A stretch of DNA of 64,000 nt from Mycobacterium parmense (GCF_010730575.1 NZ_AP022614.1:3472001-3536000); one strand, 5' to 3'; positions 26,837 through 37,470 are shown, counted from the stretch's first letter. Translations and numbers: made by a program. The notes: a model not told the origin generated them from the sequence alone.

Positions 26837-28111
26837 TCACATCGCGCGGGCCGGGACCGCTTCCAACGCACGGTCGATCTGGTGCACCTTGGTGCCCGCC
26901 TCGTGGCCGGGCCCGGCCTTCGGACCGGCCGGCCTGGTGTTCACCATCCGGCGCATCCAGCGGCGGGCGGGCTCCTCGACGGTGTGGTACAGCAGCATCG
27001 ACGCTGCCACGGCCACCGCGAGCAGCGCGAAGACGTTCCACTTCCACAGGCCGTCCTGCGGTACCAGCGCGAATTGCTCGACGGCCCAACCCCATGCGGT
27101 GTGCACCAGCTCGTGGACCATGTAGAGGCAGAACGAGATCTCGCCGCCGTAGACCATCACCCGGGTGGACAACAGCCGCGGCAGGCCTCCCACCCCGGTC
27201 GCCAGCGTCATCACCAGCGGGACGAACAGCATGTCTACCACCCCGCCGCTGTCCACGACCCCGCTGATCGGATGCGCGTCGAAGTAGTAGAAGACGCCGA
27301 CCATGGCGGCGGCCAAAAGCACGGCGAGATAACCGGATACGTGCCGGGCGCGGTCGCTCAGCCGCAGCCGGCGCACGGCGGCGCAGGCCAGTGCGCCCGC
27401 GGTGAACTGCGTGACGATCCGCGGCAGCCAACTCCACGGCGTGTAGAAATGGCCGCTGGTCAGCAGCAACACCACCGGTGGCAGCGACGCGGCGAAGGCC
27501 AGCAGCGCCAGGCTCCGCGCCCTGGTCGCGCGCTCCATCCGAAAGATCACCAGAACGAGCAGTCCGAACAGCAGATAGGCCAGCCACTCCGCGCTGATCG
27601 ACCACGCCGGGCCGTCCCAGCTGGAATCGTCGAAGAAGGGCTGAAACCACAACTGCACCAACAGGACCTGCCGGACGTAGCTGACGGCGGTGAGCTGGTC
27701 GGCGTCGGGCGAAGGGACGTGGCCGACGTGCAGGGTGAAGATCACCCACAGGGCGGCCAGGTGCAGCGTGACCAGGTATACCGGCCACACCCTGGCCAGC
27801 CGCAGCCACAGGAAGTGCAGGGTGTCGCGCAGCGACCACGACCTGCCCATGCGGTCCAGGTAGTTCCAGGCCAGCACGAACCCGCTGAGGATGAAGAACA
27901 GGTCGACGCCCTGCGCGCCGCAGTTGAGCACCGGCGCCAGTGCGTCGCGGAAGTCGGGCGAGACGTCACCCAGCATCGGCCGGAAGTGGAACAGCACCAC
28001 CCACAGGGCGGCGACGATGCGGAGGCCCGTCAAAGCTCTGATCTCTCCGCCGCGCACGATGCTCTTTTCCGTCCGACTCCGCGTCTTCGGCTGCCGGCTA
28101 GTCAACTCCAC
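26837..28111 (-). CDS. Acyltransferase-3 family membrane protein (Rv0517-like)
   Basis: A 424-residue protein with about ten membrane helices. The family N-terminal signature is EIRALTGLRIVAALWVVLFHF, including the catalytic-type histidine, and QGVDLFFILSGFVLAWNY follows. These O-acyltransferases modify exported sugars. GTG 28111 (VELTSRQPK) was selected because the longer open frame upstream reads as basic, non-conserved sequence. Confidence 0.85.
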   Translation of the reverse strand: MELTSRQPKTRSRTEKSIVRGGEIRALTGLRIVAALWVVLFHFRPMLGDVSPDFRDALAPVLNCGAQGVDLFFILSGFVLAWNYLDRMGRSWSLRDTLHFLWLRLARVWPVYLVTLHLAALWVIFTLHVGHVPSPDADQLTAVSYVRQVLLVQLWFQPFFDDSSWDGPAWSISAEWLAYLLFGLLVLVIFRMERATRARSLALLAFAASLPPVVLLLTSGHFYTPWSWLPRIVTQFTAGALACAAVRRLRLSDRARHVSGYLAVLLAAAMVGVFYYFDAHPISGVVDSGGVVDMLFVPLVMTLATGVGGLPRLLSTRVMVYGGEISFCLYMVHELVHTAWGWAVEQFALVPQDGLWKWNVFALLAVAVAASMLLYHTVEEPARRWMRRMVNTRPAGPKAGPGHEAGTKVHQIDRALEAVPARAM

Positions 28112-28362
28112 GACCCCCCGACTAGCGAATCGGCAGCCCTGGCAGCCTAGCAGCGCAGGCCTCACGGTCGCGCCAGGAGTTCTCCCGCGGCGCGGCCCGG
28201 CGTTTGCTCGTCGCCTCAAACAGGCGGCCAGAGTTCTTAGCAAGAAGTTAGACGTAGTTGTCGGTCCCCTTAATCACGCGGGTAATCGTTAGAGACAGGC
28301 TTGGTCGGCGTCGACTCGGCACTGTGCGGCCAGCGGTGGACAGACGGGGATTGAGGTTGCTG

Positions 28363-28800
28363 ATGACAATCGCGAACATCAGAGCGCGGCAGCAGGACGG
28401 CACGTTCGATTGCGGGCGCGCCCAGATCCGGGCCCACTGCCGCCACCTCGCCACGGTCGTCACCGTCCGCGGCGAGATCGGCGCCGACAACGCCGAGCGG
28501 GTGAGCCAATACATCCGGCGCTTCATCCTCGAGGACAACACGGTGGTCCTCGACCTCAGCGAGGTTCGCCGGTGCGACGCGGCCGGCGCTTGGCTGCTGG
28601 CCCGGTTCGACGAGAGCTGCCTGGCCGCGGGTGTGGATTGGATGCTGGTGGCGAGCCCGGCGGTCACCGAGGCGCTGGACGCCGGCGACCGGGCCGCCTT
28701 CCCGATCACGCACTCGGTGCGCGACGCGCTGCACGACCTGGCCGACGCGATCGTCAGCCGCCGTCAGCTGGTGCTGCCGCTGATCAAGAAGTCGGCTTAA
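28363..28800 (+). CDS. STAS-domain anti-anti-sigma factor, OprA type (Rv0516c-like)
   Basis: A 145-residue protein with a STAS domain: ATVVTVRGEIGADNAERVSQ, then VVLDLSEVRRCDAAGAWLL around the position that holds the regulatory Ser/Thr in SpoIIAA proteins. Here that position reads CDAAG, so the usual phospho-serine is absent. The M. tuberculosis orthologue is phosphorylated by PknD on Thr2 in osmotic signalling; this start also gives Met-Thr. The C-terminus (LHDLADAIVSRRQLVLPLI) is strongly conserved. The 3' end overlaps the convergent gene by 17 bases. Confidence 0.85.
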   Translation: MTIANIRARQQDGTFDCGRAQIRAHCRHLATVVTVRGEIGADNAERVSQYIRRFILEDNTVVLDLSEVRRCDAAGAWLLARFDESCLAAGVDWMLVASPAVTEALDAGDRAAFPITHSVRDALHDLADAIVSRRQLVLPLIKKSA

Positions 28801-29044
28801 CGGCGCGCGACCGCAGGCGCCGCAGCCTGGCCGTCCCGCCGACGGCCAGCACCCCGGCCGCGGTCAACAACAGCATCGTCAGCAGCAGCAGCTGCGGGTC
28901 GTACACGAGCGACGTGGTGGACGGCTGCCCGTCGGTGATCGGCGCGACGCTGACGGTGCGCCGCGCGTGCGACCAGCTCACCCCCGCGGAAGCGAACGCG
29001 ACGACCGCCAGGACGAGCATCAGCCGGGCACGGTGGCGGGCCAT
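28784..29044 (-). CDS. Small two-helix membrane protein (Rv0514-like)
   Basis: An 86-residue protein with one N-terminal helix (ARLMLVLAVVAFASAGVSW) and a second near residues 52-70, joined by a polar exported loop. The ATG shares a base with the upstream gene's stop (TGATG), so it is translationally coupled to it. Its last 17 bases overlap the end of the oppositely oriented oprA-like gene. Function unknown. Confidence 0.8.
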   Translation of the reverse strand: MARHRARLMLVLAVVAFASAGVSWSHARRTVSVAPITDGQPSTTSLVYDPQLLLLTMLLLTAAGVLAVGGTARLRRLRSRAVKPTS

Positions 29045-29616
29045 CACAGCGCAGGCCCGTCGTCGTCGGAGTCGACGTCGTCGACCGCGGTGCCGGGTGG
29101 TTGCACCCGCTCCTGGACCAGCGGGGTGAGCGCCGCCCGCAGCTGCCGGTGCCGGCGCGCCCAGGCCTGGGCATAACGCCCGCCCGTGAGCTTGAGGCCG
29201 ATGCCGATCCGGCCACGCGGCACCCCGGCCAACTCGCCGAGTGCCCGCGCCGACTGCCACCTGGCCAGGTCCTTGCCGGAGGCCTCATGGTTCTCGGGCT
29301 CGGGATACACCTTGACGATCTCGCGCACCAGGATGGTCTCGGTGCCCTGACGCAGGGCGTCCTCGGTCAACTCGACCGAGGTGTGGATTCGGGCCGCCTT
29401 GACCTGGATCCCCAGAAACGCCGACACCATCACCAGAAAGATCGCCGGAACCAGCAGCCCTATCCCGGCACCGCTCCACAGCTCGATGAGGATCATCGAC
29501 GCCGCCGCCGCCGGGCCCGCCAGCAACCACAGCCAGCTCCCGCCGGACTCGGCGAACAACGGCTTGGAGTCATCCACCGACGCCATCTTCTGATTGTCGC
29601 CCGGCCGCGCGGTCAT
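29044..29616 (-). CDS. DUF3093-like membrane protein (Rv0513-like)
   Basis: A 190-residue protein with two adjacent N-terminal membrane helices ([20 protein letters not shown] and [20 protein letters not shown]). A cytoplasmic domain follows, with [21 protein letters not shown] and an acidic tail. ATG at 29616 overlaps the hemB stop (ATGA). It is conserved beside hemB in mycobacteria, but its link to haem synthesis is unknown. Confidence 0.8.
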   Translation of the reverse strand: MTARPGDNQKMASVDDSKPLFAESGGSWLWLLAGPAAAASMILIELWSGAGIGLLVPAIFLVMVSAFLGIQVKAARIHTSVELTEDALRQGTETILVREIVKVYPEPENHEASGKDLARWQSARALGELAGVPRGRIGIGLKLTGGRYAQAWARRHRQLRAALTPLVQERVQPPGTAVDDVDSDDDGPAL

Positions 29617-30602
29617 GAAAGCCAACCCGCCGCATCGGCGGCCCAATAGGTCAGCACCATGTGGGCGCCGGCGCGGCGGATGCTCGTCAGCGATTCCAGC
29701 GCCGCGGCGCGGACGTCGAGCCAGCCGTTGGCGGCCGCGGCGCAGATCATCGCGTACTCCCCCGAGACCTGATAGGCGGCCACCGGCACCGGCGAAATCG
29801 AGGCCGCCGCGGCCACCACGTCCAGGTAGCTCATCGCGGGTTTGACCATCACGATGTCGGCGCCCTCGTCGAGATCGAGTTGCACCTCGCGCAGCGCCTC
29901 CCGGGAGTTGCCCGATTCCTGCTGGTAGGTGCGCCGGTCCCCGGACAGGCTCGAGCTCACCGCCTCGCGGAAGGGGCCGTAGAACACCGAGGCGAACTTG
30001 GCCGCGTACGCGAGGATCGCCACGTCGGTGTAGCCGGCGGCGTCCAGGCCGTCGCGGATGGCGCCTACCTGACCGTCCATCATTCCGCTGGGGCTGACCA
30101 CGTGCGCTCCCGACTCCGCTTGCGCCACAGCGAGTTTCACGTAACGCAGCAACGTCGCGTCGTTGTCCACCCGGCCCCGGCTGTCAAGGACGCCGCAGTG
30201 GCCGTGGTCGGTGAACTCGTCGAGGCAGGTGTCGGCCATCAGTACGGTCGCGTCGCCGAGGTCTTTGGCCAGGTCGCGCAGGGCCACGTTCAAGATGCCG
30301 TCGGGGTCGGTGCCCGCCGAACCCGTCGCGTCCTTGTCCTGTTCGCGCGGCACCCCGAACAGCATGAGGCCGCCCACGCCGGCGGCGACGGCCGCGTGGG
30401 CCGCGCCGCGCAACGACTCGCGGGTGTGCTGCACGACGCCCGGCATCGAGGCGATGGGCCGCGGCTCGGCGATGCCGTCGGCGACGAACATCGGCAGCAC
30501 CAGATGCCTTGGCTCCAAGGAGGTTTGCGCCACCAGACGACGAAGCGCCGGGGTGGAGCGGAGCCGGCGCGGACGCTGGCGCGGATAGGCGCCCATGCTC
30601 AC
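29613..30602 (-). CDS. hemB: Delta-aminolevulinic acid dehydratase (porphobilinogen synthase)
   Basis: A 329-residue enzyme that condenses two 5-aminolevulinate molecules to porphobilinogen. It shows the metal-binding region [17 protein letters not shown], the first active-site lysine in [17 protein letters not shown] and the Schiff-base lysine in [18 protein letters not shown] 30602 ([16 protein letters not shown]) gives the usual length; ATG 30596 is the alternative. It is last of the four haem enzymes in this operon. Confidence 0.97.
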   Translation of the reverse strand: MSMGAYPRQRPRRLRSTPALRRLVAQTSLEPRHLVLPMFVADGIAEPRPIASMPGVVQHTRESLRGAAHAAVAAGVGGLMLFGVPREQDKDATGSAGTDPDGILNVALRDLAKDLGDATVLMADTCLDEFTDHGHCGVLDSRGRVDNDATLLRYVKLAVAQAESGAHVVSPSGMMDGQVGAIRDGLDAAGYTDVAILAYAAKFASVFYGPFREAVSSSLSGDRRTYQQESGNSREALREVQLDLDEGADIVMVKPAMSYLDVVAAAASISPVPVAAYQVSGEYAMICAAAANGWLDVRAAALESLTSIRRAGAHMVLTYWAADAAGWLS

Positions 30603-30702
30603 CTGGCGGCTTCGTGGCCGCGAACGCGCGCGCAATGCCGGCCCCGACGGCGCGTCGCCGCACAGACACGCACGCTCACGAGGGGAACGGGCACGCCGGG
30701 CA

Positions 30703-32370
30703 CTAGCGTCTGCGGCTCTTCTTGCGCGGGGGCGGCAGTGCGCCCTCGGCGCGCAGCCGGGCGGCGTGTTCGGCCAGCGCGTCCACCAATGGACCCACGG
30801 CGGCGGTCTCGGGCTGCACATCGACCCGCAGCCCGAACTCCGCGGCGGTCTCGGCGGTCTTGGGCCCGATGCAGGCGATGATGGTTCTCGCGTGCGGCTT
30901 TCCGGCGATGCCGACGAGGTTGCGCACGGTGGAGCTCGACGTGAAGCACACCGCGTCAAAGCCGCCGGTCTTGATCATCTCCCGCGTCTCGGCCGGCGGC
31001 GGGGCGGCCCGCACCGTGCGGTAGGCGGTGACATCCTCGATCTCCCAACCGCGTTCGCGCAGGCCCTCGGCCAGCGTCTCGGTGGCGATGTCGGCGCGAG
31101 GCAGCAGGACCCGGTTCACCGGGTCGAAGATGCTGTCATAGGGCGGGAAGTCGTCGAGCAGGCCCAGCGAGGACTGTTCACCGGCCGGCACCAACTCGGG
31201 GCTGATCCCGAAGGCGCGGACCCGGTCGGCCGTCGACTCGCCCACGCAGGCGATCTTCACCCCGGAGAACGCTCGGGCGTCGAGCCCGAACTCGCCGAAC
31301 TTCTCCCACACCGCGCGCACGGCGTTGGTGGAGGTGAACACCACCCACTGGAAGCGGCCGTCGACCAAGCCCTTGACGGCCCGCTCCATCTGCGCGGGGC
31401 TGCGCGGCGGCTCTACCGCGATGGTCGGCACCTCCACCGGGAGAGCGCCGTACGACGTCAGCCGGTCGCTCATCTCGCCGGCCTGGTCCTTGGTGCGGGG
31501 CACCAGCACGGTCCATCCGTAAAGTGCGCGGCTTTCCCACCAGTTCAGCCTGGCCCGGTTGGTCACCGTCTTGCCGATGGTCACCACCAGCGAGCCGTTC
31601 TGGCGGTCGCCGCCCGCATCGGCGCCGAGGAGCGCCGAGTCGGTCAGGCCGTGCAACGTGGTCTCGACCGATCGCTGCTGGCAGGTGGTGCCCTGCGCGG
31701 TCACCACGCACGGGGTGGTCTCGGACAGCTGGTGATCGATCAGGGTGCGCGCCGCGTCGGGCAGGTGCGACGCGGTGGCCTGCAGGATCAAGGGGCCGGG
31801 TGCCGCGGCCAGAGCGTCCCAGTCCACCTGTGGGTCGCGCACGTCGGCGACCGTGTGCGACGACCCCAGCGGCAGACCCGCGTAGGTGGGGACCGCGCTG
31901 GTGGCGGCCAGGCCGGGCACGATCTCGATGTGCATGTGGCTGCGCGCCACGGCGTTCACCTCGGTGATGACGGCGTCCACCGTCAGCGGGTCGCCGGCTA
32001 CCAGCCGGACCACATCGGCACCCGAGCGGGCCTCGGCCACCAGCGTTTTGGCGACCTCGGCAGGTTCGCCCAGGGCCGGGCGGACATCGGGACCGGCGGA
32101 CATCACCGCGGGCGCGGCCTGGGGTTGCTCCGCGTCGGCGGCCCCGTCCCCGGTCGCGGGCGCCGGACTGGCCGGCGCCGGGCCGGAGACCGGTGGCAGG
32201 TCTTTGCCGATCAGTGCCAGCACCGGCTCCGGCACATCGGGGTCGGTGAAGACCAGTGCGGCGTTCGCCAGCACCGAGGCCGCCCGGGTGGTCAACAGGC
32301 CGGGGTCACCCGGACCGGAACCCACGAACGTGATTTGGCCCGGCCTTGGCTTGCGCCCTCGCGTCGTCAT
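30703..32370 (-). CDS. hemD: Fused SUMT-like methylase domain and uroporphyrinogen-III synthase
   Basis: A 555-residue two-domain protein. The N-terminal ~260 residues form a tetrapyrrole-methylase domain ([19 protein letters not shown] and [18 protein letters not shown]), interrupted by a Pro/Ala-rich insert near residues 55-95. The C-terminal half is a HemD domain ([16 protein letters not shown] and [16 protein letters not shown]). HemD closes the D ring to uroporphyrinogen III; whether the methylase half is active is unclear. M. tuberculosis annotation has used both cysG and hemD. Confidence 0.92.
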   Translation of the reverse strand: MTTRGRKPRPGQITFVGSGPGDPGLLTTRAASVLANAALVFTDPDVPEPVLALIGKDLPPVSGPAPASPAPATGDGAADAEQPQAAPAVMSAGPDVRPALGEPAEVAKTLVAEARSGADVVRLVAGDPLTVDAVITEVNAVARSHMHIEIVPGLAATSAVPTYAGLPLGSSHTVADVRDPQVDWDALAAAPGPLILQATASHLPDAARTLIDHQLSETTPCVVTAQGTTCQQRSVETTLHGLTDSALLGADAGGDRQNGSLVVTIGKTVTNRARLNWWESRALYGWTVLVPRTKDQAGEMSDRLTSYGALPVEVPTIAVEPPRSPAQMERAVKGLVDGRFQWVVFTSTNAVRAVWEKFGEFGLDARAFSGVKIACVGESTADRVRAFGISPELVPAGEQSSLGLLDDFPPYDSIFDPVNRVLLPRADIATETLAEGLRERGWEIEDVTAYRTVRAAPPPAETREMIKTGGFDAVCFTSSSTVRNLVGIAGKPHARTIIACIGPKTAETAAEFGLRVDVQPETAAVGPLVDALAEHAARLRAEGALPPPRKKSRRR

Positions 32371-32390
32371 TGTCGCTCCCACGTCGCTCT

Positions 32391-33335
32391 CTACTTTTCC
32401 TCGCGCGAGTCTTGCCGCGCTGCGCTCATCAGCTCCCGCGCGCCAAGCTCGAACAACTCCGCGGCCACCGAGAGCCCCAGCTCTCGTGCCCGACCGGGAT
32501 TGCCGATGCCGGACGCTCGGATCACGTCGGACCCGTCCAGCGCCGCCACGCAGCCGCGCAGCGACAGCTCCTCGAAGACCCGGCCGTCCTCATCGATGGA
32601 CTCGACCACCTCGGCGATCGCGCCCACCGGTGCAGAGCAACCGGCCTCGAGTTCGGCCAACAGGGCTCGCTCCGCGGTGACCGCCGCTCGCGTGTCGGCG
32701 TCGTCCAACTCCGCCAGCACCGCCGCCAACCCGTCACCGGCGCGGCATTCGACGGCGAGCGCGCCCTGAGCCGGCGCCGGCAACATCTGCACCGGCTCGA
32801 GCGTCTCGGTCACGTCACCGAGGCGGCCCAGCCGGGCCAACCCAGCCCGAGCCACCACAATCGCGTCCAGATCACCACTGCTCACCCTGTTCAACCTGGT
32901 ATCTAGGTTGCCTCGTAGGGGGCGGATTTCCAAACCGAGACCCAATGCTCTAAGCTGCGCGGCCCGCCGGGGAGACGAGGTGCCCACCAGCGAACCGGGC
33001 GGCAACTCGCCCAGCACCATCCCGTCGCGCGCGACGACCGCGTCACGGGGGTCGTTCCGGGTGGGTATCGCCGCGATGGTGAACCTCGGGTCGTCGGCGG
33101 TGGGCAAATCCTTGTGGGAGTGCACCGCCGCGTCGACGCGGCCGTCTTCGATGGCCTCGCGCAGCGCGGTGGTGAAGACGCCCACTCCGAGGGTCTCGAT
33201 GGGCGCCGAGGACCGGTCACCCACCGTGCTGATGGTCACCAGCTCCGCCGGGTGTCCGTTGGCGATCAGCGCGTCCCTGACGGCGCCGGCCTGCGTGGTG
33301 GCCAACAGACTGCCGCGGGTGCCTATTCGGATCAC
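32391..33335 (-). CDS. hemC: Hydroxymethylbilane synthase (porphobilinogen deaminase)
   Basis: A 314-residue enzyme that links four porphobilinogens. N-terminal [14 protein letters not shown], the substrate-binding [14 protein letters not shown] and the cofactor-attachment cysteine in [12 protein letters not shown] are all present. GTG 33335 is set by this N-terminus; the frame is open further upstream without conserved sequence. It begins 13 bases after the hemA stop. Confidence 0.96.
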   Translation of the reverse strand: MIRIGTRGSLLATTQAGAVRDALIANGHPAELVTISTVGDRSSAPIETLGVGVFTTALREAIEDGRVDAAVHSHKDLPTADDPRFTIAAIPTRNDPRDAVVARDGMVLGELPPGSLVGTSSPRRAAQLRALGLGLEIRPLRGNLDTRLNRVSSGDLDAIVVARAGLARLGRLGDVTETLEPVQMLPAPAQGALAVECRAGDGLAAVLAELDDADTRAAVTAERALLAELEAGCSAPVGAIAEVVESIDEDGRVFEELSLRGCVAALDGSDVIRASGIGNPGRARELGLSVAAELFELGARELMSAARQDSREEK

Positions 33336-33348
33336 GTGCGGCAATCGG

Positions 33349-34728
33349 CTACTCGGCGCGGGTCTGCGCGCCGCCGGCATCCAATCCGCCTGCCACAACT
33401 GGCAATTCGCCTGCGGCGACGGCGGCTACGGAGTCGATGGCGGTCTGGTCGAGTTCGAAGAGTTCACGCAGCGCCTCGGCGTAGCTGTCGCCACCGGGGG
33501 CGCTCGCGAGCTGCTTGATCCGCACGGTCGGCGCGTGCAGCAGCTTGTCCACCACCCGGCGGACGGTCCGGGCCACCTCCTCGCGCTCGGACATCGCGAG
33601 CCCGGGCAACCGGTTGTCCAGGCGCAGCAACTCCGCCTCGACCACGTCGGCGGCGCGCTGGCGCAGCGCGGTCACCGTCGGGGTGACCTCGGCCATCCGC
33701 TGCCCCGCCAGGTAGGCCGACACCTCGGCGGCGACGATGTGGCGGGCGGCGTCGACGTCGGAAGCGGCGGCGTGGGCGGACGGCTCGTGCTGGATGCGGT
33801 CCACGTCGACCACCCAGACGCCGGGCAGCCCGGCGACCGCCGGATCGACGTCGCGCGGCATGCCCAGGTCGCAGATCACCAGCGGGCGGGTCGCCTCGTC
33901 CCGGCCGGCGGCGGCCAGCGCGTGATGCACGTCGGCCAAAGAGATCACCGGGCTCACCGCACCGGTGCAGCTGACCACGACGTCGGCCTGGGCCAGCGCA
34001 CCGGCCAGCTGGTCGAGATGCAGCGCCCGGGACGCCACGCCGGCATCGCGGATCTTGCGGGCCAGCCGCTGGGCGCGGGACGACGACCGGTTGAGCACCT
34101 GGATCTCGCGGATGCCCGCGCGGGTCAGATGCGCCGCGGCCAGGGCGCCCATCGCACCGGCGCCGACCACGACGGCGGTCCTGCCCGACAGGCCGCCCAG
34201 GCGGCGTTCGGCCATATCGAGGGCCACCGAGACAACCGACGCGCCGGCGGCGTCGATGGCGGTCTCGGAGTGCACGCGCTTGCCCACCGACAGCGCCCGC
34301 TGGGCCAGCTCGTGCAGCACCCGCCCGACGGTCCGGTTGCCTTCGGCGGAGGCGTACGCGCGCCGCACCTGCCCCAGCACCTGCTGTTCCCCGATCACCG
34401 CGGAGTCCAGACCGCTGGCGACCGAGAACAGGTGCTCGACGGCGGCCTCGCTGTAACGCACGTAGGCGTATTTGGTCAGGTCTCCCATCGGCATGCCGGA
34501 GTGCTCCGACAGCACCTGCCCGATCACGGCCAGACCGCCGTGGAACGCGTCCACCACCGCATAAACCTCGACCCGGTTGCACGTCGACAACACCATGGCC
34601 TCGGTCACCAGAGGGGACTGCAACACCCGGTCGACGATCTTGCCCTGATCGGATTCGTCGATGGTGAGGTGTTCCAGGACGGAGACCGGCGCACTGCGGT
34701 GCGAAACCCCGAAGAGCAGGACGCTCAC
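33349..34728 (-). CDS. hemA: Glutamyl-tRNA reductase
   Basis: A 459-residue enzyme that reduces Glu-tRNA to glutamate-1-semialdehyde, the entry step of C5 haem synthesis. The catalytic cysteine is Cys50 in [10 protein letters not shown]. The NADPH domain has [17 protein letters not shown], and a C-terminal helical dimerisation domain follows. GTG 34728 starts [14 protein letters not shown], the conserved N-terminus. First gene of the hemA-hemC-hemD-hemB run. Confidence 0.97.
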   Translation of the reverse strand: MSVLLFGVSHRSAPVSVLEHLTIDESDQGKIVDRVLQSPLVTEAMVLSTCNRVEVYAVVDAFHGGLAVIGQVLSEHSGMPMGDLTKYAYVRYSEAAVEHLFSVASGLDSAVIGEQQVLGQVRRAYASAEGNRTVGRVLHELAQRALSVGKRVHSETAIDAAGASVVSVALDMAERRLGGLSGRTAVVVGAGAMGALAAAHLTRAGIREIQVLNRSSSRAQRLARKIRDAGVASRALHLDQLAGALAQADVVVSCTGAVSPVISLADVHHALAAAGRDEATRPLVICDLGMPRDVDPAVAGLPGVWVVDVDRIQHEPSAHAAASDVDAARHIVAAEVSAYLAGQRMAEVTPTVTALRQRAADVVEAELLRLDNRLPGLAMSEREEVARTVRRVVDKLLHAPTVRIKQLASAPGGDSYAEALRELFELDQTAIDSVAAVAAGELPVVAGGLDAGGAQTRAE

Positions 34729-34879
34729 GGCAGCATCACCTGGCCAGCTCCCTTGCTTGTCCCAGTAACTGAACTGCTGTCCACGGTAATCGTTTATCAG
34801 CCGGGCTACCAAATAATGGGGGCGTCAAGCGGCGCTGGTCACAGCCGCGGCCCCGGCAGGGGGTCGCCGGGACCGAGCC

Positions 34880-35161
34880 CTATCGGCCGAGGTCGGCGCG
34901 CAGCCGGTCCTCGTCGATGTCCCAATAACTGTGCTCGCGGCCGTCGAGCAGCACCACCGGCAGCCGGTCGCCGAACTCCGCCCGCAGGCCGGGGTCGCCC
35001 GCCGCGGCGGCGGCGTCGACGTCGACGCACGACAGGTCAAAGCCCCACTCGCGGGCCAGTTCCCCGAGCCGGGCGTGCACTCGCACACACAGGGTGCAGC
35101 CGTCGCGCGTCAGCAGCACGACCTGTGGCCGGCCCGAAGCCGCCGCGCCCGTGTCTGCCAT
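34880..35161 (-). CDS. Glutaredoxin-like protein (Rv0508-like)
   Basis: A 93-residue thioredoxin-fold protein of the DUF836/glutaredoxin 2 type. Its redox site is LLTRDGCTLCVRVHARL (CTLC), and LPVVLLDGREHSYWD carries the cis-proline. The stop lies 151 bases before the hemA start in the same direction. Its partner may be mycothiol or a thioredoxin reductase, but this is not shown. Confidence 0.85.
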   Translation of the reverse strand: MADTGAAASGRPQVVLLTRDGCTLCVRVHARLGELAREWGFDLSCVDVDAAAAAGDPGLRAEFGDRLPVVLLDGREHSYWDIDEDRLRADLGR

Positions 35162-35252
35162 GGCGACCAGTGTGCACCGGACACACGACGGACCTGCCGC
35201 CCGGGCCGCCGGGTGAATTGTCGGGCCCGTCCGGAGTCGTTAACTTTTCGTC

Positions 35253-35576
35253 GTGGCCGGTGACAACACTTTGCGCGTCGACCCGCACACCCTGCGGTGG
35301 TCCGCCGCGGCGCTGTCGAACGGCGCCGAGGAGCTGCGTAACCGGTTGACCGATCTCGACGACCGGGTCGGCGCCCTGTTGGGCGGGTGGCGCGGCGCGT
35401 CGGGGTCCGCCTACGGCTCGGCGTGGGAGTTGTGGCATCGAGGCGCCGGCGAGGTCGAGGCGGGGCTGGCGATCCTGGGGCGGCTCGTCGCCGAGGCCGG
35501 CGGGGCTTACCAGGAGAACGAGACCACTTCGGCGCTGCGGATGCGCCTGGGCAGGAGCGAGACCGACCGTGGCTGA
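35253..35576 (+). CDS. WXG100-family protein, partner 1 (YxxxE secretion motif)
   Basis: A 107-residue helical hairpin protein. The turn is W46-R-G48 (GWRGASGSAYGSAWELW), and the C-terminal helix ends with YQENE at residues 86-90, the YxxxD/E signal read by type VII secretion. It overlaps the next WXG100 gene by 8 bases. No eccC, eccD or other ESX structural gene is in the window, so it is an orphan effector pair that must use an ESX system elsewhere. Confidence 0.85.
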   Translation: MAGDNTLRVDPHTLRWSAAALSNGAEELRNRLTDLDDRVGALLGGWRGASGSAYGSAWELWHRGAGEVEAGLAILGRLVAEAGGAYQENETTSALRMRLGRSETDRG

Positions 35577-35859
35577 ACCGTTTCGCGTCGATCCCGAACT
35601 GCTGGCCGACACCGTGGGCCACATGGCCGAATTCCAGCGCTACGCCCAGCAGATGATCGACGAAATCGATTCGGTGGTAAGGCATCTGCATTCGACGTGG
35701 ACCGGTGAGGGCGCCGCCGCCCACGCCGAGGCGCACCGGCACTGGGCCTGCGGCGGGGCGATGATGCGTGCGGCGCTGGCGCAGCTGACAAGCGCGGGTG
35801 CGACCGCGCACGCCAACTACACCGGGGCGGCGTCGACGAACCGGGGCATGTGGTCCTAG
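35569..35859 (+). CDS. WXG100-family protein, partner 2
   Basis: A 96-residue protein with the central W44-T-G46 turn (LHSTWTGEGAAAHAEAHRHW) between two helices. It has no C-terminal YxxxD/E and ends NRGMWS, as expected for the EsxA-like half of a heterodimer whose partner bears the signal. The 8-base overlap with the first gene suggests equal production. In M. tuberculosis this position, from memory, holds mmpS2-mmpL2. Confidence 0.85.
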   Translation: MAEPFRVDPELLADTVGHMAEFQRYAQQMIDEIDSVVRHLHSTWTGEGAAAHAEAHRHWACGGAMMRAALAQLTSAGATAHANYTGAASTNRGMWS

Positions 35860-35979
35860 CCGGGCAGCTCGGGGTGTGGGGGGCCGCGGGCAGGCCAGGC
35901 GCGTCCGCGTCCGGCGGATAGGGTTGGATACCGGTGGTCCGCCGGTTGCCGAGCAGCACAGCTTCTAGGAGGTTTAGCA

Positions 35980-36903
35980 GTGACTTCCTCGGAGAATTCC
36001 CCGGACCGGGAAGGGCCGGGCGTCACTCCCGTCGACCTCGAGTCGCTGGCCGCCGACGCCAGCGCCGCGCGCGCGCTGGAGGGCATGCGGCAAGCGGCCG
36101 CGGCGGAGGGCCCGGCCGGCCCGCAGCCACCGGTCGACCTGACCGCGGCCGCGTTCTTCGACGTGGACAACACCCTGGTGCAGGGCTCCTCTGCGGTGCA
36201 TTTCGGCCGGGGACTGGCCGCACGCAACTATTTCACCTACCGCGATGTGCTCGGATTCATCTACGCGCAGGCCAAGTTCCAGATGCTCGGCAAAGAGAAC
36301 AGCAACGACGTCGCGGCCGGGCGGCGCAAAGCGCTCGCGTTCATCGAGGGCCGCTCGGTCGAGCAGTTGGTCACCCTCGGCGAGGAGATCTACGACGAGA
36401 TCATCGCCGACAAGATCTGGCCCGGAACGCGTGAGCTCACGCAGATGCACCTCGATGCCGGCCAGCAGGTGTGGCTGATCACCGCAACGCCGTACGAACT
36501 GGCGGCCACCATCGCGCGCCGGCTGGGCCTGACCGGCGCGCTGGGCACCGTCGCCGAGTCGGTCGACGGCGTGTTCACCGGCAGGCTCGTCGGCGACATC
36601 CTGCACGGCACCGGCAAGGCGCACGCCGTGCGGTCGCTGGCCATCCGGGAGGGACTCAACCTCAAGCGCTGCACCGCCTACTCCGACAGCTACAACGACG
36701 TGCCCATGCTGTCGCTGGTCGGCACGGCGGTCGCCATCAACCCCGACGCCCGCCTGCGCACCCTGGCCCGCGAGCGCGGCTGGGAGATCCGCGACTTCCG
36801 CACCGCCCGGAAGGCGGCCCGAATCGGGGTACCGTCGGCGCTGGCGCTCGGCGCGGCCGGGGGCGCCTTGGCCGCCCTGGCCTCCCGACGTCAATCGCGC
36901 TGA
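35980..36903 (+). CDS. serB1: HAD-IB phosphatase, SerB1 type
   Basis: A 307-residue HAD-superfamily phosphatase. Motif I is [12 protein letters not shown] (nucleophile Asp61, acid Asp63), motif II ITATP, motif III the Lys in GTGKAHAV and motif [13 protein letters not shown]. The C-terminus has a hydrophobic Ala/Gly segment that could sit in the membrane. It is annotated as a phosphoserine phosphatase in M. tuberculosis, but related members act on lipids, so the substrate is uncertain. TAGGAGG precedes GTG 35980. Confidence 0.88.
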   Translation: MTSSENSPDREGPGVTPVDLESLAADASAARALEGMRQAAAAEGPAGPQPPVDLTAAAFFDVDNTLVQGSSAVHFGRGLAARNYFTYRDVLGFIYAQAKFQMLGKENSNDVAAGRRKALAFIEGRSVEQLVTLGEEIYDEIIADKIWPGTRELTQMHLDAGQQVWLITATPYELAATIARRLGLTGALGTVAESVDGVFTGRLVGDILHGTGKAHAVRSLAIREGLNLKRCTAYSDSYNDVPMLSLVGTAVAINPDARLRTLARERGWEIRDFRTARKAARIGVPSALALGAAGGALAALASRRQSR

Positions 36904-36947
36904 TAGGCTGCGCCGCTAGCATCTATTCGAGCGGAGAACAACGCGCT

Positions 36948-37460
36948 ATGACGACTCCCAAAGAAGCCGAAGGACTCATCGGCAGCAACTACCGGGGATC
37001 GGACTACTTCGAGGTCGGACGCGAGAAGATCCGGGAGTTCGCGCTCGCGGTGAAAGACGACCACCCGTCCCACTTCAACGAGGCCGACGCGGCCGAAGCC
37101 GGTTATCCGGCGCTGTTGGCGCCCTTGACCTTCGCGGCAGTCGCCGGGCGGCGCGTGCAGCTGGAGATCTTCACCAAGTTCAGCATTCCGATCAACATCG
37201 CCCGGGTCATCCACCGCGACCAGAAGTTCAAGTTCCACCGGCCGATCCTGGCCCACGACAGGCTCTTCTTCGACACCTACCTGGACTCGGTGATCGAGTC
37301 GCACGGCACCGTCCTCGCCGAGATCCGCAGCGAAATCTCCGACGCCGAAGGCAATCCGGTGGTGACCGGCATCGTGACGATGCTCGGCGAATCCGCACAC
37401 CAGGAGGCGAGCGCGGCAGAAACCGCCGCCGCCGTTGCGTCGATATCAGCCGGTAAGTAG
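36948..37460 (+). CDS. HadA-like (3R)-hydroxyacyl dehydratase subunit (Rv0504c-like)
   Basis: A 170-residue hot-dog protein. The N-terminal region [19 protein letters not shown], then [15 protein letters not shown] and [20 protein letters not shown] match HadA/HadC-type FAS1-like dehydratase subunits. These normally pair with HadB to provide the catalytic residues. It lies 10 bases before the cyclopropane synthase gene, so a role in mycolic or other long-chain acid modification is likely. Confidence 0.88.
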   Translation: MTTPKEAEGLIGSNYRGSDYFEVGREKIREFALAVKDDHPSHFNEADAAEAGYPALLAPLTFAAVAGRRVQLEIFTKFSIPINIARVIHRDQKFKFHRPILAHDRLFFDTYLDSVIESHGTVLAEIRSEISDAEGNPVVTGIVTMLGESAHQEASAAETAAAVASISAGK

Positions 37461-37470
37461 GGTCGGTTTA

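Noticed and set aside
28255..28284. A SigF promoter upstream of the OprA-like gene
   Set aside because: GGGTA is present but the -35 (GTTGT) is imperfect and the spacing is about 18 bases; not strong enough to list.
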